Both the position numbers and the translations under genes were made by a program. A stretch of DNA of 63,726 bases. Source: Erythrobacteraceae bacterium. Its GTDB lineage: Bacteria > Pseudomonadota > Alphaproteobacteria > Sphingomonadales > Sphingomonadaceae. Shown here piece after piece: positions 7,909 through 16,991 of this stretch. The DNA lies in contig JAHEAX010000012.1 in the NCBI GenBank assembly GCA_024642525.1, positions 1-63,726 on the forward strand, given 5' to 3'. The number at the start of each line of letters is the position of its first letter. Position 1 is the first letter of the stretch. The notes beneath the pieces are model-generated. The model was not told the DNA's origin. It was given only the letters and a program-made list of their open reading frames with translations, and did not search any database.

Positions 7909-9206
7909 TGCGCCTTGATGCGCAGCGGCAAGGTTTTAAGCCCGCCGACAAAGGTGGAGTTGGACCGCAGCGGCTCACCCGCCAGTTCGATACTGTCGAG
8001 CCTGTCGAGCAGCACTTCGAACAAGATCCGCATTTCCAGACGCGCCAGATGAAGCCCGAGGCACTGGTGTGCGCCGGCACCGAAAGCAAGGTGCCGGTTG
8101 GGGCTGCGCGCTGCGTCGAATTTGCGCGGATCGTCAAATTGCGCAGGGTCATGGTTGGCCGCGATATAACTCAGCATCAGCCAGTCACCGGCGGCGATTT
8201 TTTGTCCGGCAATTTCCGTGTCGCAGGCCGCAGTCCGCATGAAATGCTGCACCGGCGTGGTCCAGCGGATTGCCTCTTCGACAATTCCGGCAAGCAATGA
8301 CCGGTCTGCCTTCACCTTGGCGAATTGTTCAGGGTCACGCGCCAGAGCCAGCATCGCGCCTGCGGTAGATGCCGATGTCGTATCGTGTCCGGCCGCTGCA
8401 AGGATGATGTAATAACCCATCATGTCGCGGTCGTTCAGCGGCTCGCCGTCAATCATGGCGTTGGCGATCATGCTGGCGACATCGCCTGTAGGATTGGCGC
8501 GTTTTTCCGCCGTGATACCGGCAAAATATTTCTCGAAATCTGCCACCGCGCCTGCCACCAGCTGGGTGATGGCATCAGGCGGCAGGTCTTTGAGGCCCGA
8601 CTGGTTGAGATCGTCATCCTGTCCGCCGAACATCTGCTGTGTCAGCATCAGCATCCGCGGTTCGTCTTCTTCAGGCACGCCCATGATCTGCATCACGACA
8701 TGCAGCGGATAAGGCGCGGAAACCAGAGTCACGAAATCCACCTCGGGCCCGGCAGCCACCAGCCTGTCAACCGTGCGGTGGGCCAGGCTACGGATTTCGG
8801 CTTCGGTCTGGCGCAGGTTCTTGGGCATGAACCATTCCTGCGTCAGCTTGCGGTATTTCATGTGGATGGGGCCGTCAAAAGTGACCAGGCTTGCCACCAT
8901 ATGAGGGCTGCCGCCGGTCAGTTTCTTGGCAAATTCGATGCCTTCGGTGAGAGAGAATACGACCGAACGCGGATGGTTGAGAAAAGTCGCATTATCCTTG
9001 CTGATACGCATGACGTCATCATAATTGGTGATGAGCCAGAACGGGTCGAACACGCCTTCTTCGGCAGGCGTCACCCTGGCCACCGGCATGGTCTTGCGCA
9101 ATTCGTCAAAAGTATCGAGCAAAGTGTCCCATTGGGCATAGGATTTGGGGTCGATGACCTTCCGTGCCGTTTCAGCATCCAGCGTATTGTCAGGCAACGT
9201 CGCCAT
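7905..9206 (-). CDS. Cytochrome P450 monooxygenase
   Basis: 433 residues, soluble bacterial class I type. The I-helix oxygen-activation motif is AAAGHDTTS, the K-helix is EEAIRW, and the heme-binding loop FGAGAHQCLG puts the cysteine ligand at residue 382. No membrane anchor and no fused reductase are present, so it needs a ferredoxin and a ferredoxin reductase. No ferredoxin gene is visible in this window, but a reductase lies at 30729. It is sandwiched with 3-bp and 4-bp junctions between a CoA ligase and an SDR, suggesting catabolism of a terpenoid, steroid side chain or similar lipophilic acid. It is clearly different from the CYP153 enzyme at 35490. Confidence 0.92.
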   Translation of the reverse strand: MATLPDNTLDAETARKVIDPKSYAQWDTLLDTFDELRKTMPVARVTPAEEGVFDPFWLITNYDDVMRISKDNATFLNHPRSVVFSLTEGIEFAKKLTGGSPHMVASLVTFDGPIHMKYRKLTQEWFMPKNLRQTEAEIRSLAHRTVDRLVAAGPEVDFVTLVSAPYPLHVVMQIMGVPEEDEPRMLMLTQQMFGGQDDDLNQSGLKDLPPDAITQLVAGAVADFEKYFAGITAEKRANPTGDVASMIANAMIDGEPLNDRDMMGYYIILAAAGHDTTSASTAGAMLALARDPEQFAKVKADRSLLAGIVEEAIRWTTPVQHFMRTAACDTEIAGQKIAAGDWLMLSYIAANHDPAQFDDPRKFDAARSPNRHLAFGAGAHQCLGLHLARLEMRILFEVLLDRLDSIELAGEPLRSNSTFVGGLKTLPLRIKAH

Positions 9207-9209
9207 CGC

Positions 9210-10748
9210 TCAGGCCTCCTTCAGTGCCGCAGCTTTATATTCTTCCTTCAGCTTGCGCTTGTACAGTTTCCCATTGGCTTCGCGCGGCAGTTCTGGCCTG
9301 AAATCAAACAGGCGAGGCAGCTTCAGGCGGCTGAGGTTGGCCGCCAGATGCGCCATCAGTTCCTGTTCCAGCGCATCGCCTGCAAGGTCCATGTCCACTG
9401 GCTGGACAACGGCGACCACCTTTTCGCCCATATCCGGGTCGGGCGCGCCGATCACGGCAGCATCCAGCACCTTTTCATGGGTGACCAGCAGGTTCTCGAT
9501 TTCCTGCGGGTAGATGTTCACCCCGCCAGAAATGATCATGTTGCTGCGCCGGTCGGTCAGATAGAGAAAACCGTCTTCGTCCAGTTTTCCGATATCGCCC
9601 AGCGTGGTCCAGCCGCGCGGATGGGTGGCGTCGGCGGTCTTGTCCTCGTCCTTGTGATAGGCGAAAGGATAGGGGCTTTCGAAGAAGACCACGCCTTCTT
9701 CGCCCACAGCCGCTTCTTCGTCATCATCCTTGCAGATATGCAGCGTGCCAAGGATCGCGCGGCCGACAGTACCCTGGTGGGTCATCCAGTCAGGGCTGGC
9801 GACCATGGTCATGCCATTGCCTTCACTGCCCGCATAATATTCGAAGATTATTGGCCCCCACCAGTCGATCATCGCACGCTTGGTGTCCACCGGGCAGGGC
9901 GCTGCGGCGTGGATGGCGTGGCGGTGCGATGAAAGGTCGTAGCGGTTGCGCACTTCCTCCGGCAGTTTGAGCATGCGCAGGAAATGCGTGGGCACCCACT
10001 GGCTGTCGGTAATGCGGAATTTCTCGATTGCCGCCAATGCGCCTTCCGGGTCGAATTTCTCCATCAGCACCACTGTCCCGCCAAGCCGGTGAATGCAGCT
10101 GCTCCAGCTGAGCGGTGCGGCATGATACATGGGAGCAGGCGAAAGATAGACGCTGCTGCCATCATCCGCGATCTGGAAGCCCTGAGTGGCCAGCGTCATC
10201 AGCGGGACGACTGCCTGCACATCGGGGTCGGCCGGCGGCGCAGGGACAATCCCCTTCGGGCGGCCGGTCGTACCGGAACTATACAGCATCACCCGCCCGG
10301 CAGACTGGTCCGTAATGGGCGTGGCTGGCTGCGCTGCCAGAACCGCCTCGGCAGAACCATCGCCCGCTGCGCCATAGGCAAGCACAGGAATGTCGAGGCC
10401 GTCAGCCTGCATCTGGTTGACAAGCCCGTCGAATTTCGTGGTGGTGACCAGCAGCCGCGCATCGCTGTCATCCAGAATATAGGCGACTTCGCTGGCAGTC
10501 AGATGGGTGGAAATGGGCACCAGCACCGTTCCCGTTCGCTGCGAAGCCCACAGCAATTCGTGATAATGGACGCAGTTTTCCATCAGCAGGCCGAATGCAT
10601 CGCCTGCGGCCAGTCCCTGGCTGCGCAGGAAATGGGCGATGCGGTTGGCCGCTTCATCCATCTGGCGATAGGTGATCGTGTCACCACTGCCCGCCATGAT
10701 TACTGCGGGGTGGTCGGGCCGTGTCTTGGCATATGTTATCGGGTGCAT
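9210..10748 (-). CDS. Acyl-CoA synthetase (ANL superfamily)
   Basis: 512 residues, first gene of the CoA ligase-P450-SDR operon. The adenylation P-loop is LYSSGTTGRPKG, motif A5 reads YYAGSEGNG, the hinge region is DRRSNMIISGGVNIYPQEIE, and the A10 lysine lies in PREANGKLYKRK. It activates a carboxylic acid to an acyl-AMP and then an acyl-CoA in the cytosol. The YAGSEG form of motif A5 is seen in FadD3/FadD17-like and bile-acid ligase-like members more than in classic long-chain FadD, so a cyclic or branched acid is plausible; this is inference. Promoter and terminator regions of the neighbouring M23 gene lie just upstream. Confidence 0.9.
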   Translation of the reverse strand: MHPITYAKTRPDHPAVIMAGSGDTITYRQMDEAANRIAHFLRSQGLAAGDAFGLLMENCVHYHELLWASQRTGTVLVPISTHLTASEVAYILDDSDARLLVTTTKFDGLVNQMQADGLDIPVLAYGAAGDGSAEAVLAAQPATPITDQSAGRVMLYSSGTTGRPKGIVPAPPADPDVQAVVPLMTLATQGFQIADDGSSVYLSPAPMYHAAPLSWSSCIHRLGGTVVLMEKFDPEGALAAIEKFRITDSQWVPTHFLRMLKLPEEVRNRYDLSSHRHAIHAAAPCPVDTKRAMIDWWGPIIFEYYAGSEGNGMTMVASPDWMTHQGTVGRAILGTLHICKDDDEEAAVGEEGVVFFESPYPFAYHKDEDKTADATHPRGWTTLGDIGKLDEDGFLYLTDRRSNMIISGGVNIYPQEIENLLVTHEKVLDAAVIGAPDPDMGEKVVAVVQPVDMDLAGDALEQELMAHLAANLSRLKLPRLFDFRPELPREANGKLYKRKLKEEYKAAALKEA

Positions 10749-10821
10749 GTTTATCCTCTTCCAACACGCAGCCTAATCAGGCTGCGGCGCGGAACAAGAG
10801 AAATTACGTGATGGTGGGGCA

Positions 10822-10856
10822 AAGAAAAAGGCGGCCGGATCGCTCCGGCCACCTTT
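10822..10856 (-). terminator. Terminator downstream of the M23 peptidase gene
   Basis: GGCCGGA-TCGC-TCCGGCC (10833-10850) is extended by AAAGG/CCTTT across one mismatch. On the minus strand it is followed by CTTTTTCTTTG, a good U-tract. It ends the leftward M23 transcript before the acyl-CoA synthetase operon. Confidence 0.85.
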
Positions 10857-10860
10857 ATTC

Positions 10861-10903
10861 AAGACATCCTCTCCGATGTCTTGCCCCGACTGCGGTTCGG
10901 GGC
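10861..10903 (-). other. Two perfect tandem hairpins in the 3' UTR of the M23 gene
   Basis: AAGACATC-CTCTCC-GATGTCTT (10861-10882) is directly followed by GCCCCGA-CTGCGGT-TCGGGGC (10883-10903). Together with the terminator at 10822-10856 this gives three consecutive perfect or near-perfect stems in about 80 nt behind the M23 stop codon. Such an array could be a stabilised 3' end or a 3'UTR-derived small RNA. Confidence 0.6.
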
Positions 10904-10916
10904 GTGAATTCCTGAT

Positions 10917-11609
10917 TTATTCGGGACCGCCGCGGCCACCGTCACCCATGGCAAGAGCGAAGGCCTGCTGCGCTTCTGATTCAACCATGTAAGGGATCGG
11001 GTTCACTGCTTCGCCGGCGATGCGGACTTCATAATGCAGATGCGGGCCGGTGGAACGGCCGGTCGAACCGACATAACCGATGACATCGCCCTTGCTGACG
11101 CGCTGGCCTTCGGCAACCGCCAGCTTCGACATATGTGCAAAGCGGGTTTCAAGTTCGGCACCATGTTCTATCTGAACATAAAGACCGTAGCTGCTGAAAT
11201 GTTCTGCCTTGCCCACGATACCGTCAGCGGTTGCATAGACAGGGGTGCCGGTAGGGGCAGCAAGATCCACACCCTTATGGGCGCGGCGTCCACCGATGAC
11301 CGGGTGGGTGCGCATACCATAATCGCTGGTCAGCTTGGCTGCGGCCAGTGGCATCCGCGAAGGAATGGCTACCGATGTCGTTGGGGAGGAAGTGGAACCA
11401 CTGTCGAGTGCTTCCCAGCTGGCGAAGAGATTGCGGAACTGTTCGTCACCGCCGCTGATAGGAGAAGTATTGGAGTCGCGGACTGCTGCAGTCACATCGG
11501 CGGATGCTGCGCTGCTGTTTGCAAACGCTGGCGACGCGCCCATTGCCAGAAAACCGAAGGCAATTACTGCCAACGCCGACTTCCGGCTGTTATTGAAAAA
11601 TGCGACCAC
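10917..11609 (-). CDS. M23 family metallopeptidase (LytM-type cell-wall endopeptidase)
   Basis: 230 residues. The signal peptide is cleaved after about residue 30 (SPAFA/N). A low-complexity Ser/Thr linker leads to a LytM domain with all zinc and catalytic residues: His111 and Asp115 (HKGVD), His159, and His190/His192 (GPHLHYE). It is active-site complete, so it is likely a periplasmic hydrolase of peptidoglycan cross-links or an autolysin, rather than an EnvC/NlpD-type activator. It is monocistronic with its own terminator and lies downstream of the glnE-bcp-DUF455 unit after a 149-bp gap. Confidence 0.92.
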   Translation of the reverse strand: MVAFFNNSRKSALAVIAFGFLAMGASPAFANSSAASADVTAAVRDSNTSPISGGDEQFRNLFASWEALDSGSTSSPTTSVAIPSRMPLAAAKLTSDYGMRTHPVIGGRRAHKGVDLAAPTGTPVYATADGIVGKAEHFSSYGLYVQIEHGAELETRFAHMSKLAVAEGQRVSKGDVIGYVGSTGRSTGPHLHYEVRIAGEAVNPIPYMVESEAQQAFALAMGDGGRGGPE

Positions 11610-11758
11610 GAACCCGTCCTTTTCTGCGATACCTTATGGCACCGCCAAGACCCCCGTTCCGTCAGCCATCAGCCGATTACCGACCGCTGCGAAACTTTTT
11701 TCGAAACTTTACGGAACCCCCCGCCGTTTCGTTGATTGTGGGTTAGACGTAGAAATCT

Positions 11759-12565
11759 TTACGACGCAATACCGGCGTAGAAGTCTCGCGACAAACCGGC
11801 TGCGAGACGCGCTGAGTCGTTGAATGGTGCCTTCAGCCCCCCTCTAAAGTAACTTTTCAGTAAGCATTTCCAGCGGGTTTGGGGATGTTCCTGCGTCTCG
11901 GCACAGAGCGCGACAAAGTGCTTGGTTCCAAAGCGGACATGCCGGATTTCGTCGTCAAGTATGCGACTCAGGATTTTTGCGCCATTGGCATCGCCTTGCG
12001 CTTTTACCCGCGACAAGGTCGCCGGTGTCACGTCCAGCCCGCGCGCTTCCAGCACCATCGGAACAATCGCCAGGCGGGCTGCGACGTCATGCCGCGTTTC
12101 CCATGCTGCCTGCCACAAACCGCCATGCGCAGGCAGCGCGCCATAATGGCTGCCCATCGACTTCAGCTTTCTGTCGAGCAGAGCGAAATGCATCGCTTCA
12201 TCGGCTGCAACAGACAGGAAATCGGAAACGAATTCCGGCCCCATCCCTGCGCCGAATCGGCCCGCCATGTCCAGCGCAAGGTCAATCGCGACAAATTCGA
12301 TATGCGCCAGCGCGTGCCACAGAGCGATGCGGCCCTGCTGCGTGCCCTGCCCGCGCCGCGGCATCTGGCCAGGCGACAGCAATTGCGGCGAGTCGGGCCA
12401 GGCCGGTGTGTCCGGCATCTGGACATCGAAGGAAAAGCCAAACTTTCCCAGCCGCCAGCCCCGCGCCACTTCGCGGGTGGCCATCACCTTTGCCTGCGGG
12501 TCGGCAGTCAGCAAGGCCGCCCTGATTGCATCGGCAACAGCAGGCAGCGCGGCTGCATTATCCAT
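11759..12565 (-). CDS. Ferritin-like domain protein, DUF455
   Basis: 268 residues from the ATG at 12565, which lies 21 bp after the bcp stop. The frame is open upstream to 12649, but that part overlaps bcp. Blocks HIEFVAIDLALDMAGRFG, AADEAMHFALLDRKL, YGALPAHGGLW and VPMVLEARGLDVTPA carry the Glu/His-rich four-helix pattern of the DUF455 ferritin-like family (EFVAID, DEAMHF, EARGLD, DDEIRHV). A di-iron or di-metal site is expected from the spacing of these ExxH-type motifs. The reaction is unknown; the family includes tRNA-hydroxylase-like and MiaE-like folds. Co-transcription with a peroxiredoxin suggests oxidative-stress linkage, by inference. Confidence 0.88.
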   Translation of the reverse strand: MDNAAALPAVADAIRAALLTADPQAKVMATREVARGWRLGKFGFSFDVQMPDTPAWPDSPQLLSPGQMPRRGQGTQQGRIALWHALAHIEFVAIDLALDMAGRFGAGMGPEFVSDFLSVAADEAMHFALLDRKLKSMGSHYGALPAHGGLWQAAWETRHDVAARLAIVPMVLEARGLDVTPATLSRVKAQGDANGAKILSRILDDEIRHVRFGTKHFVALCAETQEHPQTRWKCLLKSYFRGGLKAPFNDSARLAAGLSRDFYAGIAS

Positions 12566-12585
12566 CACTGACGTATCGGCATTGT

Positions 12586-13068
12586 TCACAGGGAACGCGC
12601 AGCTTCCAGCACTTCGTCCGCGTGGCCCTTGACCTTCACCTTGTCCCACCTTCGCGCGATGCGGCCTTGCGCGTCGACCAGCAGAGTTGTCCGGACCATG
12701 CCCATATAGGACCGCCCGTACATCTGCTTTTCGGTCCAGATCCCCAGTTCATCAGACAGGCCGCCCGTTTCTGCATCGGTGGCGAGGTCCGTCGTCAGAT
12801 CGTGCTTGGCGATGAAGTTCAGATGTTTCTTGGGCGAATCCTTGCTCACTCCCAGCAAGGCCGTGCCAGCCTTTTCGAATTCGGCCTTCAATGCCGAAAA
12901 ATCCTTCGCCTCGCTCGTGCAGCCGGGCGTGTTGTCCTTGGGGTAAAAGAACAGCACCAGCTTGCGGCCCAGATAATCGGATGGCTTCACTCTGGTGCCA
13001 TCGGGTCTTTCCATCGCGATATCTGGAAGGGCCATTCCCGCGCCAGTGCCGGTTTCGGATTTTGTCAT
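12586..13068 (-). CDS. bcp: Thioredoxin-dependent peroxiredoxin, BCP/PrxQ type
   Basis: 160 residues. The peroxidatic cysteine is Cys50 in PKDNTPGCTSEAKDF, followed by the conserved Arg in GRSYMGMVRTTLLVD. The family reduces hydrogen peroxide and organic hydroperoxides in the cytosol. Cys50 is the only cysteine: the resolving Cys found five residues later in E. coli Bcp is Lys here, so this member should work by a 1-Cys mechanism with an external thiol partner. Its ATG shares one base with the glnE stop (TGATG), implying translational coupling. Confidence 0.93.
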   Translation of the reverse strand: MTKSETGTGAGMALPDIAMERPDGTRVKPSDYLGRKLVLFFYPKDNTPGCTSEAKDFSALKAEFEKAGTALLGVSKDSPKKHLNFIAKHDLTTDLATDAETGGLSDELGIWTEKQMYGRSYMGMVRTTLLVDAQGRIARRWDKVKVKGHADEVLEAARSL

Positions 13069-15845
13069 CAGTCAGTCTCCAATGGGCTATCGAGAATGGC
13101 GCCCCACGCATCTGCTACGTCGCGGCGGGCGGCGCTGAAGGCGCGCAGCAGGGCCGCCCCGTTACTGCATCCGCAGGCCTTTGCCAGCACTTTGACAGAA
13201 GCCGCTGCAGGCATTGCCAGATCGGGTGCGAGCAAACGCGTGGCGATAAGCATCCGCGTCATCAGATCATGCGCGGCAATCAGCGATTCGGGCAACAGAC
13301 CGCTTTCCACCAGCCCGCAAATCGCGTCGCCCAGATGCGGTGTCAGCGCCGTGCGTTCGCGAAGCTGAAGGTAATGCACAAGGAATTCGAGATCGACCAG
13401 CCCGCCCCGCGCCAGCTTTGCATCGAGCGGGCCCTTGGCCGGTTTGTGTTCGGCCATGTCGCGCCGCATCTGGAGAACATCCTCGCGCAGTTTTGCCGGC
13501 TCGCGCGGGGTTTCAAGGACGCTGGCAATGATGTTGCCAATCTGGGCCATGGCATCGGGCGAGCCGAACAGGGGCCGCGCACGGGTGAGGGCCATATGTT
13601 CCCACGTCCACGCATTTTCATGCTGGTAACGGGCAAAACTGTCGAGACTGACGGCCAGTGGCCCCTGCTTGCCCTGTGGCCGCAGGCGGGTGTCCACTTC
13701 ATACAATGCGCCCTCTGCCGTGGGTACACTCAACGCGCCGCTGACGCGCTGCGCAAGGCGATTGAAATAGAGCGTCGCGCCCAGCGGGCGGCCTCCGTCC
13801 GATTCGCCTTCATGGGTGCCGGTGAACAGGAAAATGATGTCGAGGTCCGACGCATGGGTCAGCACACCGCCGCCCAGCCGCCCAAGGCCCAGCACCATCA
13901 ATTCGCTGCCCGGGACAGTGCCATGCACTTGGACAAATTCCTCGCGCGCGGCATTGGCGGCCACGCACAGGGCCGCTTCTGCCAGCCTTGACAGGGCCGC
14001 ACCAATTTCCAGCGGATCATGCGCCGCCTCGATCAGCTGGACCCCCAGCGCAAAGCGTTTTTCGCTGGTGACGACACGGATGCGGTCCAGCCGCCGCTCG
14101 TAATCATCATCTTCCTCTGCCCGGGACATGGCGCTGGCCAGTTCCTGGACACTGCCGGGCAGGTCGAGCGCGCTGCGATCAATCAGCGCATCGAGCAATT
14201 CGGGCCGGCGGCCCAGTTCATCCGCCAGCGGCTGGGCCAGCGTCAGCACTTTTGCCAGCTGGTCGAGCAGGCCGGGCCGCGCTTCGAGCAGGCGGAACAG
14301 GTTAATGGCAGACGGCGCGCCCGCCAGCATCGCTTCCCAGCGCAGCAGCGCACGATCAGGGTCGGGCGCATCGGCCAATGCCTGCAACACATCGGGCAGA
14401 ATGGCGTCGAACGCCTTGCACGCCGCGGGGCTGCGCAGGGCGCGGATATGGCCGTCGGTCCAGCTTTCAATCCGCGTTGCCAGGTCTTCCGGATCGGCAA
14501 AGCCCAGTTCCTGCAACTGGCCCTGCAAACCGCCAGAGGGCGCGCTGCCGGGATGAACAGTGGATTCGTTCGCATCAATCAGCCGGTCAAACCGCTGGCC
14601 CACAGCCTCGGTCAGTTCTGCCACCCGCGCAACCAGTTCAACGCCATCTGCCATGCCTTCCAGCTGCGCGACATTGTCCAGTGCATCGCCTGATGGCAGC
14701 GCATGGGTCTGCTGGTCAGCCACCATCTGCAGGCGGTGCTCCAGCACGCGCAGGCTGTCATAGGCGCTGCCCACCACGCTGGCATCTTCCGCCGAGATAA
14801 GCCCCGCTGCGGCCAGCGCATCCAGCGCCGGACGCGTTCCGCGCATCCGCAAGGACGGGTCGCGCCCGCCATGGATCAACTGGTGGGTCTGGGCGAAGAA
14901 TTCCACTTCGCGGATACCGCCCCGCCCGTGTTTCAGATTGAAGCCCGGGCCGGGCAGCTTTGGCCCCTTGTAATTGGCACGGATGCGCGCGGTAAGCCGG
15001 CCGATTTCCTCGATCGCCCCGAAATCGAGGCTGCGCCGCCACACGAATGGACGGATCGCGGCAAGGAAAGCCTCGCCTGCTTCGACATCGCCCGAACAGG
15101 CGCGGGCGCGGATGAAAGCCGCCCTTTCCCATGTGAGCGCTGAAGATTCGTAATGGGTCAGCGCCGCGCCAAGCGAAATTGCCAGCGGGCTGACTTCCGA
15201 TGCAGGGCGCAGCCGCAGATCGACACGAAAAACGTAGCCTTCGGCGGTATTGCTGGCGAGCATCTGGACAATGTCGCGCGCATATCGCTGCGCGGCCTCG
15301 CCCGGTTCATCCCGCTCGCGGCGGGGCAGCGTTTCTGGGTCATACAGCAATATCGGGTCGATATCGGAACTGTAGTTGAGTTCGCACGCACCGTGTTTGC
15401 CCAGTGCCAGCGCAATGAAGCCTGCAGGCAGCGCATCCGGCACCCGCCGCGCAATGGCCGCATTGATCGCCGCATCGAGCGCACGATCAGCCAGCGACGA
15501 CAGTTCGCGCATCACCCGGTCGACCGGAAATGCGCCAGCCAGATCGCCGATGGCCAGCACCACGGCATGGGCCAGCCGTTCGCGGCGCAGGATGACGCCT
15601 ACATCATCCCCTTCGCGGGTTGTGCCTGCCTGCCGCGCCCATTCCAGCGCATCTTCGCCGCGCCCCTGTTCCAGCAGCGCGGTGACTTCGGGCAGGCGTT
15701 CCAGCCCGCGCGCCAGAAAGGGGGCGTGCCTGCGCGCGCGATCCATCGCATTGTGCCAGTCTGCCTGCATCTGCCAACCACTGCCTTGCCGCCGCAGCAG
15801 AGGCAAGGGGGCGCGGGACGCGCAGCTGCGCGCCAATTCTTTCAT
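13068..15845 (-). CDS. glnE: Bifunctional glutamine synthetase adenylyltransferase/deadenylase
   Basis: 925 residues, normal for GlnE. Two nucleotidyltransferase domains are visible. The N-terminal deadenylase carries GKHGACELNYSSDIDP near residue 155; the C-terminal adenylylase carries GLGRLGGG...HASDLDIIFLF near residue 660. A GlnD_UR_UTase-like domain (ARGGLVDLEFLVHYLQL) is near the C-terminus. It modulates glutamine synthetase activity in response to PII and glutamine. It is first in a leftward unit with bcp and DUF455, and divergent from the agmatine-deiminase-family gene across 99 bp. Confidence 0.96.
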   Translation of the reverse strand: MKELARSCASRAPLPLLRRQGSGWQMQADWHNAMDRARRHAPFLARGLERLPEVTALLEQGRGEDALEWARQAGTTREGDDVGVILRRERLAHAVVLAIGDLAGAFPVDRVMRELSSLADRALDAAINAAIARRVPDALPAGFIALALGKHGACELNYSSDIDPILLYDPETLPRRERDEPGEAAQRYARDIVQMLASNTAEGYVFRVDLRLRPASEVSPLAISLGAALTHYESSALTWERAAFIRARACSGDVEAGEAFLAAIRPFVWRRSLDFGAIEEIGRLTARIRANYKGPKLPGPGFNLKHGRGGIREVEFFAQTHQLIHGGRDPSLRMRGTRPALDALAAAGLISAEDASVVGSAYDSLRVLEHRLQMVADQQTHALPSGDALDNVAQLEGMADGVELVARVAELTEAVGQRFDRLIDANESTVHPGSAPSGGLQGQLQELGFADPEDLATRIESWTDGHIRALRSPAACKAFDAILPDVLQALADAPDPDRALLRWEAMLAGAPSAINLFRLLEARPGLLDQLAKVLTLAQPLADELGRRPELLDALIDRSALDLPGSVQELASAMSRAEEDDDYERRLDRIRVVTSEKRFALGVQLIEAAHDPLEIGAALSRLAEAALCVAANAAREEFVQVHGTVPGSELMVLGLGRLGGGVLTHASDLDIIFLFTGTHEGESDGGRPLGATLYFNRLAQRVSGALSVPTAEGALYEVDTRLRPQGKQGPLAVSLDSFARYQHENAWTWEHMALTRARPLFGSPDAMAQIGNIIASVLETPREPAKLREDVLQMRRDMAEHKPAKGPLDAKLARGGLVDLEFLVHYLQLRERTALTPHLGDAICGLVESGLLPESLIAAHDLMTRMLIATRLLAPDLAMPAAASVKVLAKACGCSNGAALLRAFSAARRDVADAWGAILDSPLETD

Positions 15846-15944
15846 TTGACGAATTTGCCGTTAACTGGAACGGGCCCCTGCGAATTATGGTCGGCGCGCA
15901 TGGTGCTGCCCGCCTTGCCCAAGCTGATGAAGGAAGTGCCGTCC

Positions 15945-16955
15945 ATGGACTATATGATGCCGCCGGAATGGGCGCCGCAGGACTGGATCTGGATCGGCTT
16001 TCCCCATGATGGCGAAGAATGGCCAGGCTATCTTGCCAGCGCGCAGGAACAGATTGCCGCTTTTGCCAATGCCGTTGCCGAAAGCGGGCAGGAAGTGCGC
16101 CTGCTGGTGCGCGACGGTGCCAACGAGGCACGGGCGCGCCGGCTGGTCAGCGCCTCGGTAAAGCTGGAACGGCGGACTTATGGCGACATCTGGCTGCGCG
16201 ACACCGGCCCGCTGGTGCTGGCCCAAAAAGCGGCGAGCGCGGCGCGAAAGGCGCGGCGGTTCGGCTTCAACGGCTGGGGCGGGAAATATCTGATGCCGGG
16301 GGACCAGACGATCGGCGCGGAGCTGGCGCAGGATGCAGGCCTGCCGCTGGAAGTGTCCGACTGGATATTGGAGGGTGGCGCAATTGATGGTGACGGCACC
16401 GGCCTGGTGGTGACGACGGAGCAATGCCTGCTCAACCCCAATCGCAACCCGCAGCTTTCGCGCGATGACATTGAACAGCGGCTTTCATCCGACCTCGGCT
16501 TTTCGCGGGTCTTGTGGCTGGGTGATGGACTGCTCAACGATCATACTGATGGCCATGTCGACAATCTGGCGCGTTTTGTTGCGCCCAATGTGCTGGCACT
16601 GCCCCGCGCCACGGGCAAGGATGATCCCAATGCCGGGATTTACGCGGATGCAAAGGCACGGGCAGAGGCATTCGGGGTGAAGCTGGCGGAAATTCCTTCG
16701 CCCGGCCTCATCACCCGGGGCAATTTCATCGAACCTGCAAGCTATGCCAATTTCGCGATTACCAGCCATCTGGTGGTGGTGCCCACATTCGGGTCTGTCC
16801 ATGATGATGACGGCGTGGCAGCGATTGCCAGCCTGTTTCCGGACCGCGCCACCATCGGCCTTCCGGGCGATGCCGTGCTGGCAGGCGGCGGGGGCTTTCA
16901 CTGCGCCAGCCAGCAGATGCCCGCCAGCCAGCAAAGGACCGTGTCAGCCGCTTAA
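15945..16955 (+). CDS. Agmatine deiminase / peptidylarginine deiminase family protein
   Basis: 336 residues from ATG 15945, chosen because AAGGAAG lies about 8 nt upstream. The open frame runs back to 15153 but that part is antisense to glnE. MPPEWAPQDWIWIGFPHD is the family N-terminus. Guanidine-handling residues are present in DIWLRDTGP, GGAIDGDG and NDHTDGHVDNLARF, and the nucleophile Cys320 in GGGGFHCASQQMP. It hydrolyses agmatine to N-carbamoylputrescine (polyamine route) if it is a true AguA. No aguB homologue (N-carbamoylputrescine amidase) adjoins, so substrate identity is not settled. Confidence 0.88.
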   Translation: MDYMMPPEWAPQDWIWIGFPHDGEEWPGYLASAQEQIAAFANAVAESGQEVRLLVRDGANEARARRLVSASVKLERRTYGDIWLRDTGPLVLAQKAASAARKARRFGFNGWGGKYLMPGDQTIGAELAQDAGLPLEVSDWILEGGAIDGDGTGLVVTTEQCLLNPNRNPQLSRDDIEQRLSSDLGFSRVLWLGDGLLNDHTDGHVDNLARFVAPNVLALPRATGKDDPNAGIYADAKARAEAFGVKLAEIPSPGLITRGNFIEPASYANFAITSHLVVVPTFGSVHDDDGVAAIASLFPDRATIGLPGDAVLAGGGGFHCASQQMPASQQRTVSAA

Positions 16956-16991
16956 CTCTTTCTTAGCCGCGCGGCTGGCATAGCTGGCTGC

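Noticed and set aside
8325-9932. 535-residue plus-strand ORF
   Set aside because: Antisense to the P450 and CoA ligase, whose motifs are unambiguous.
15153-15944. N-terminal extension of the deiminase frame
   Set aside because: It is antisense to glnE, and the family N-terminus with a ribosome site begins at 15945.
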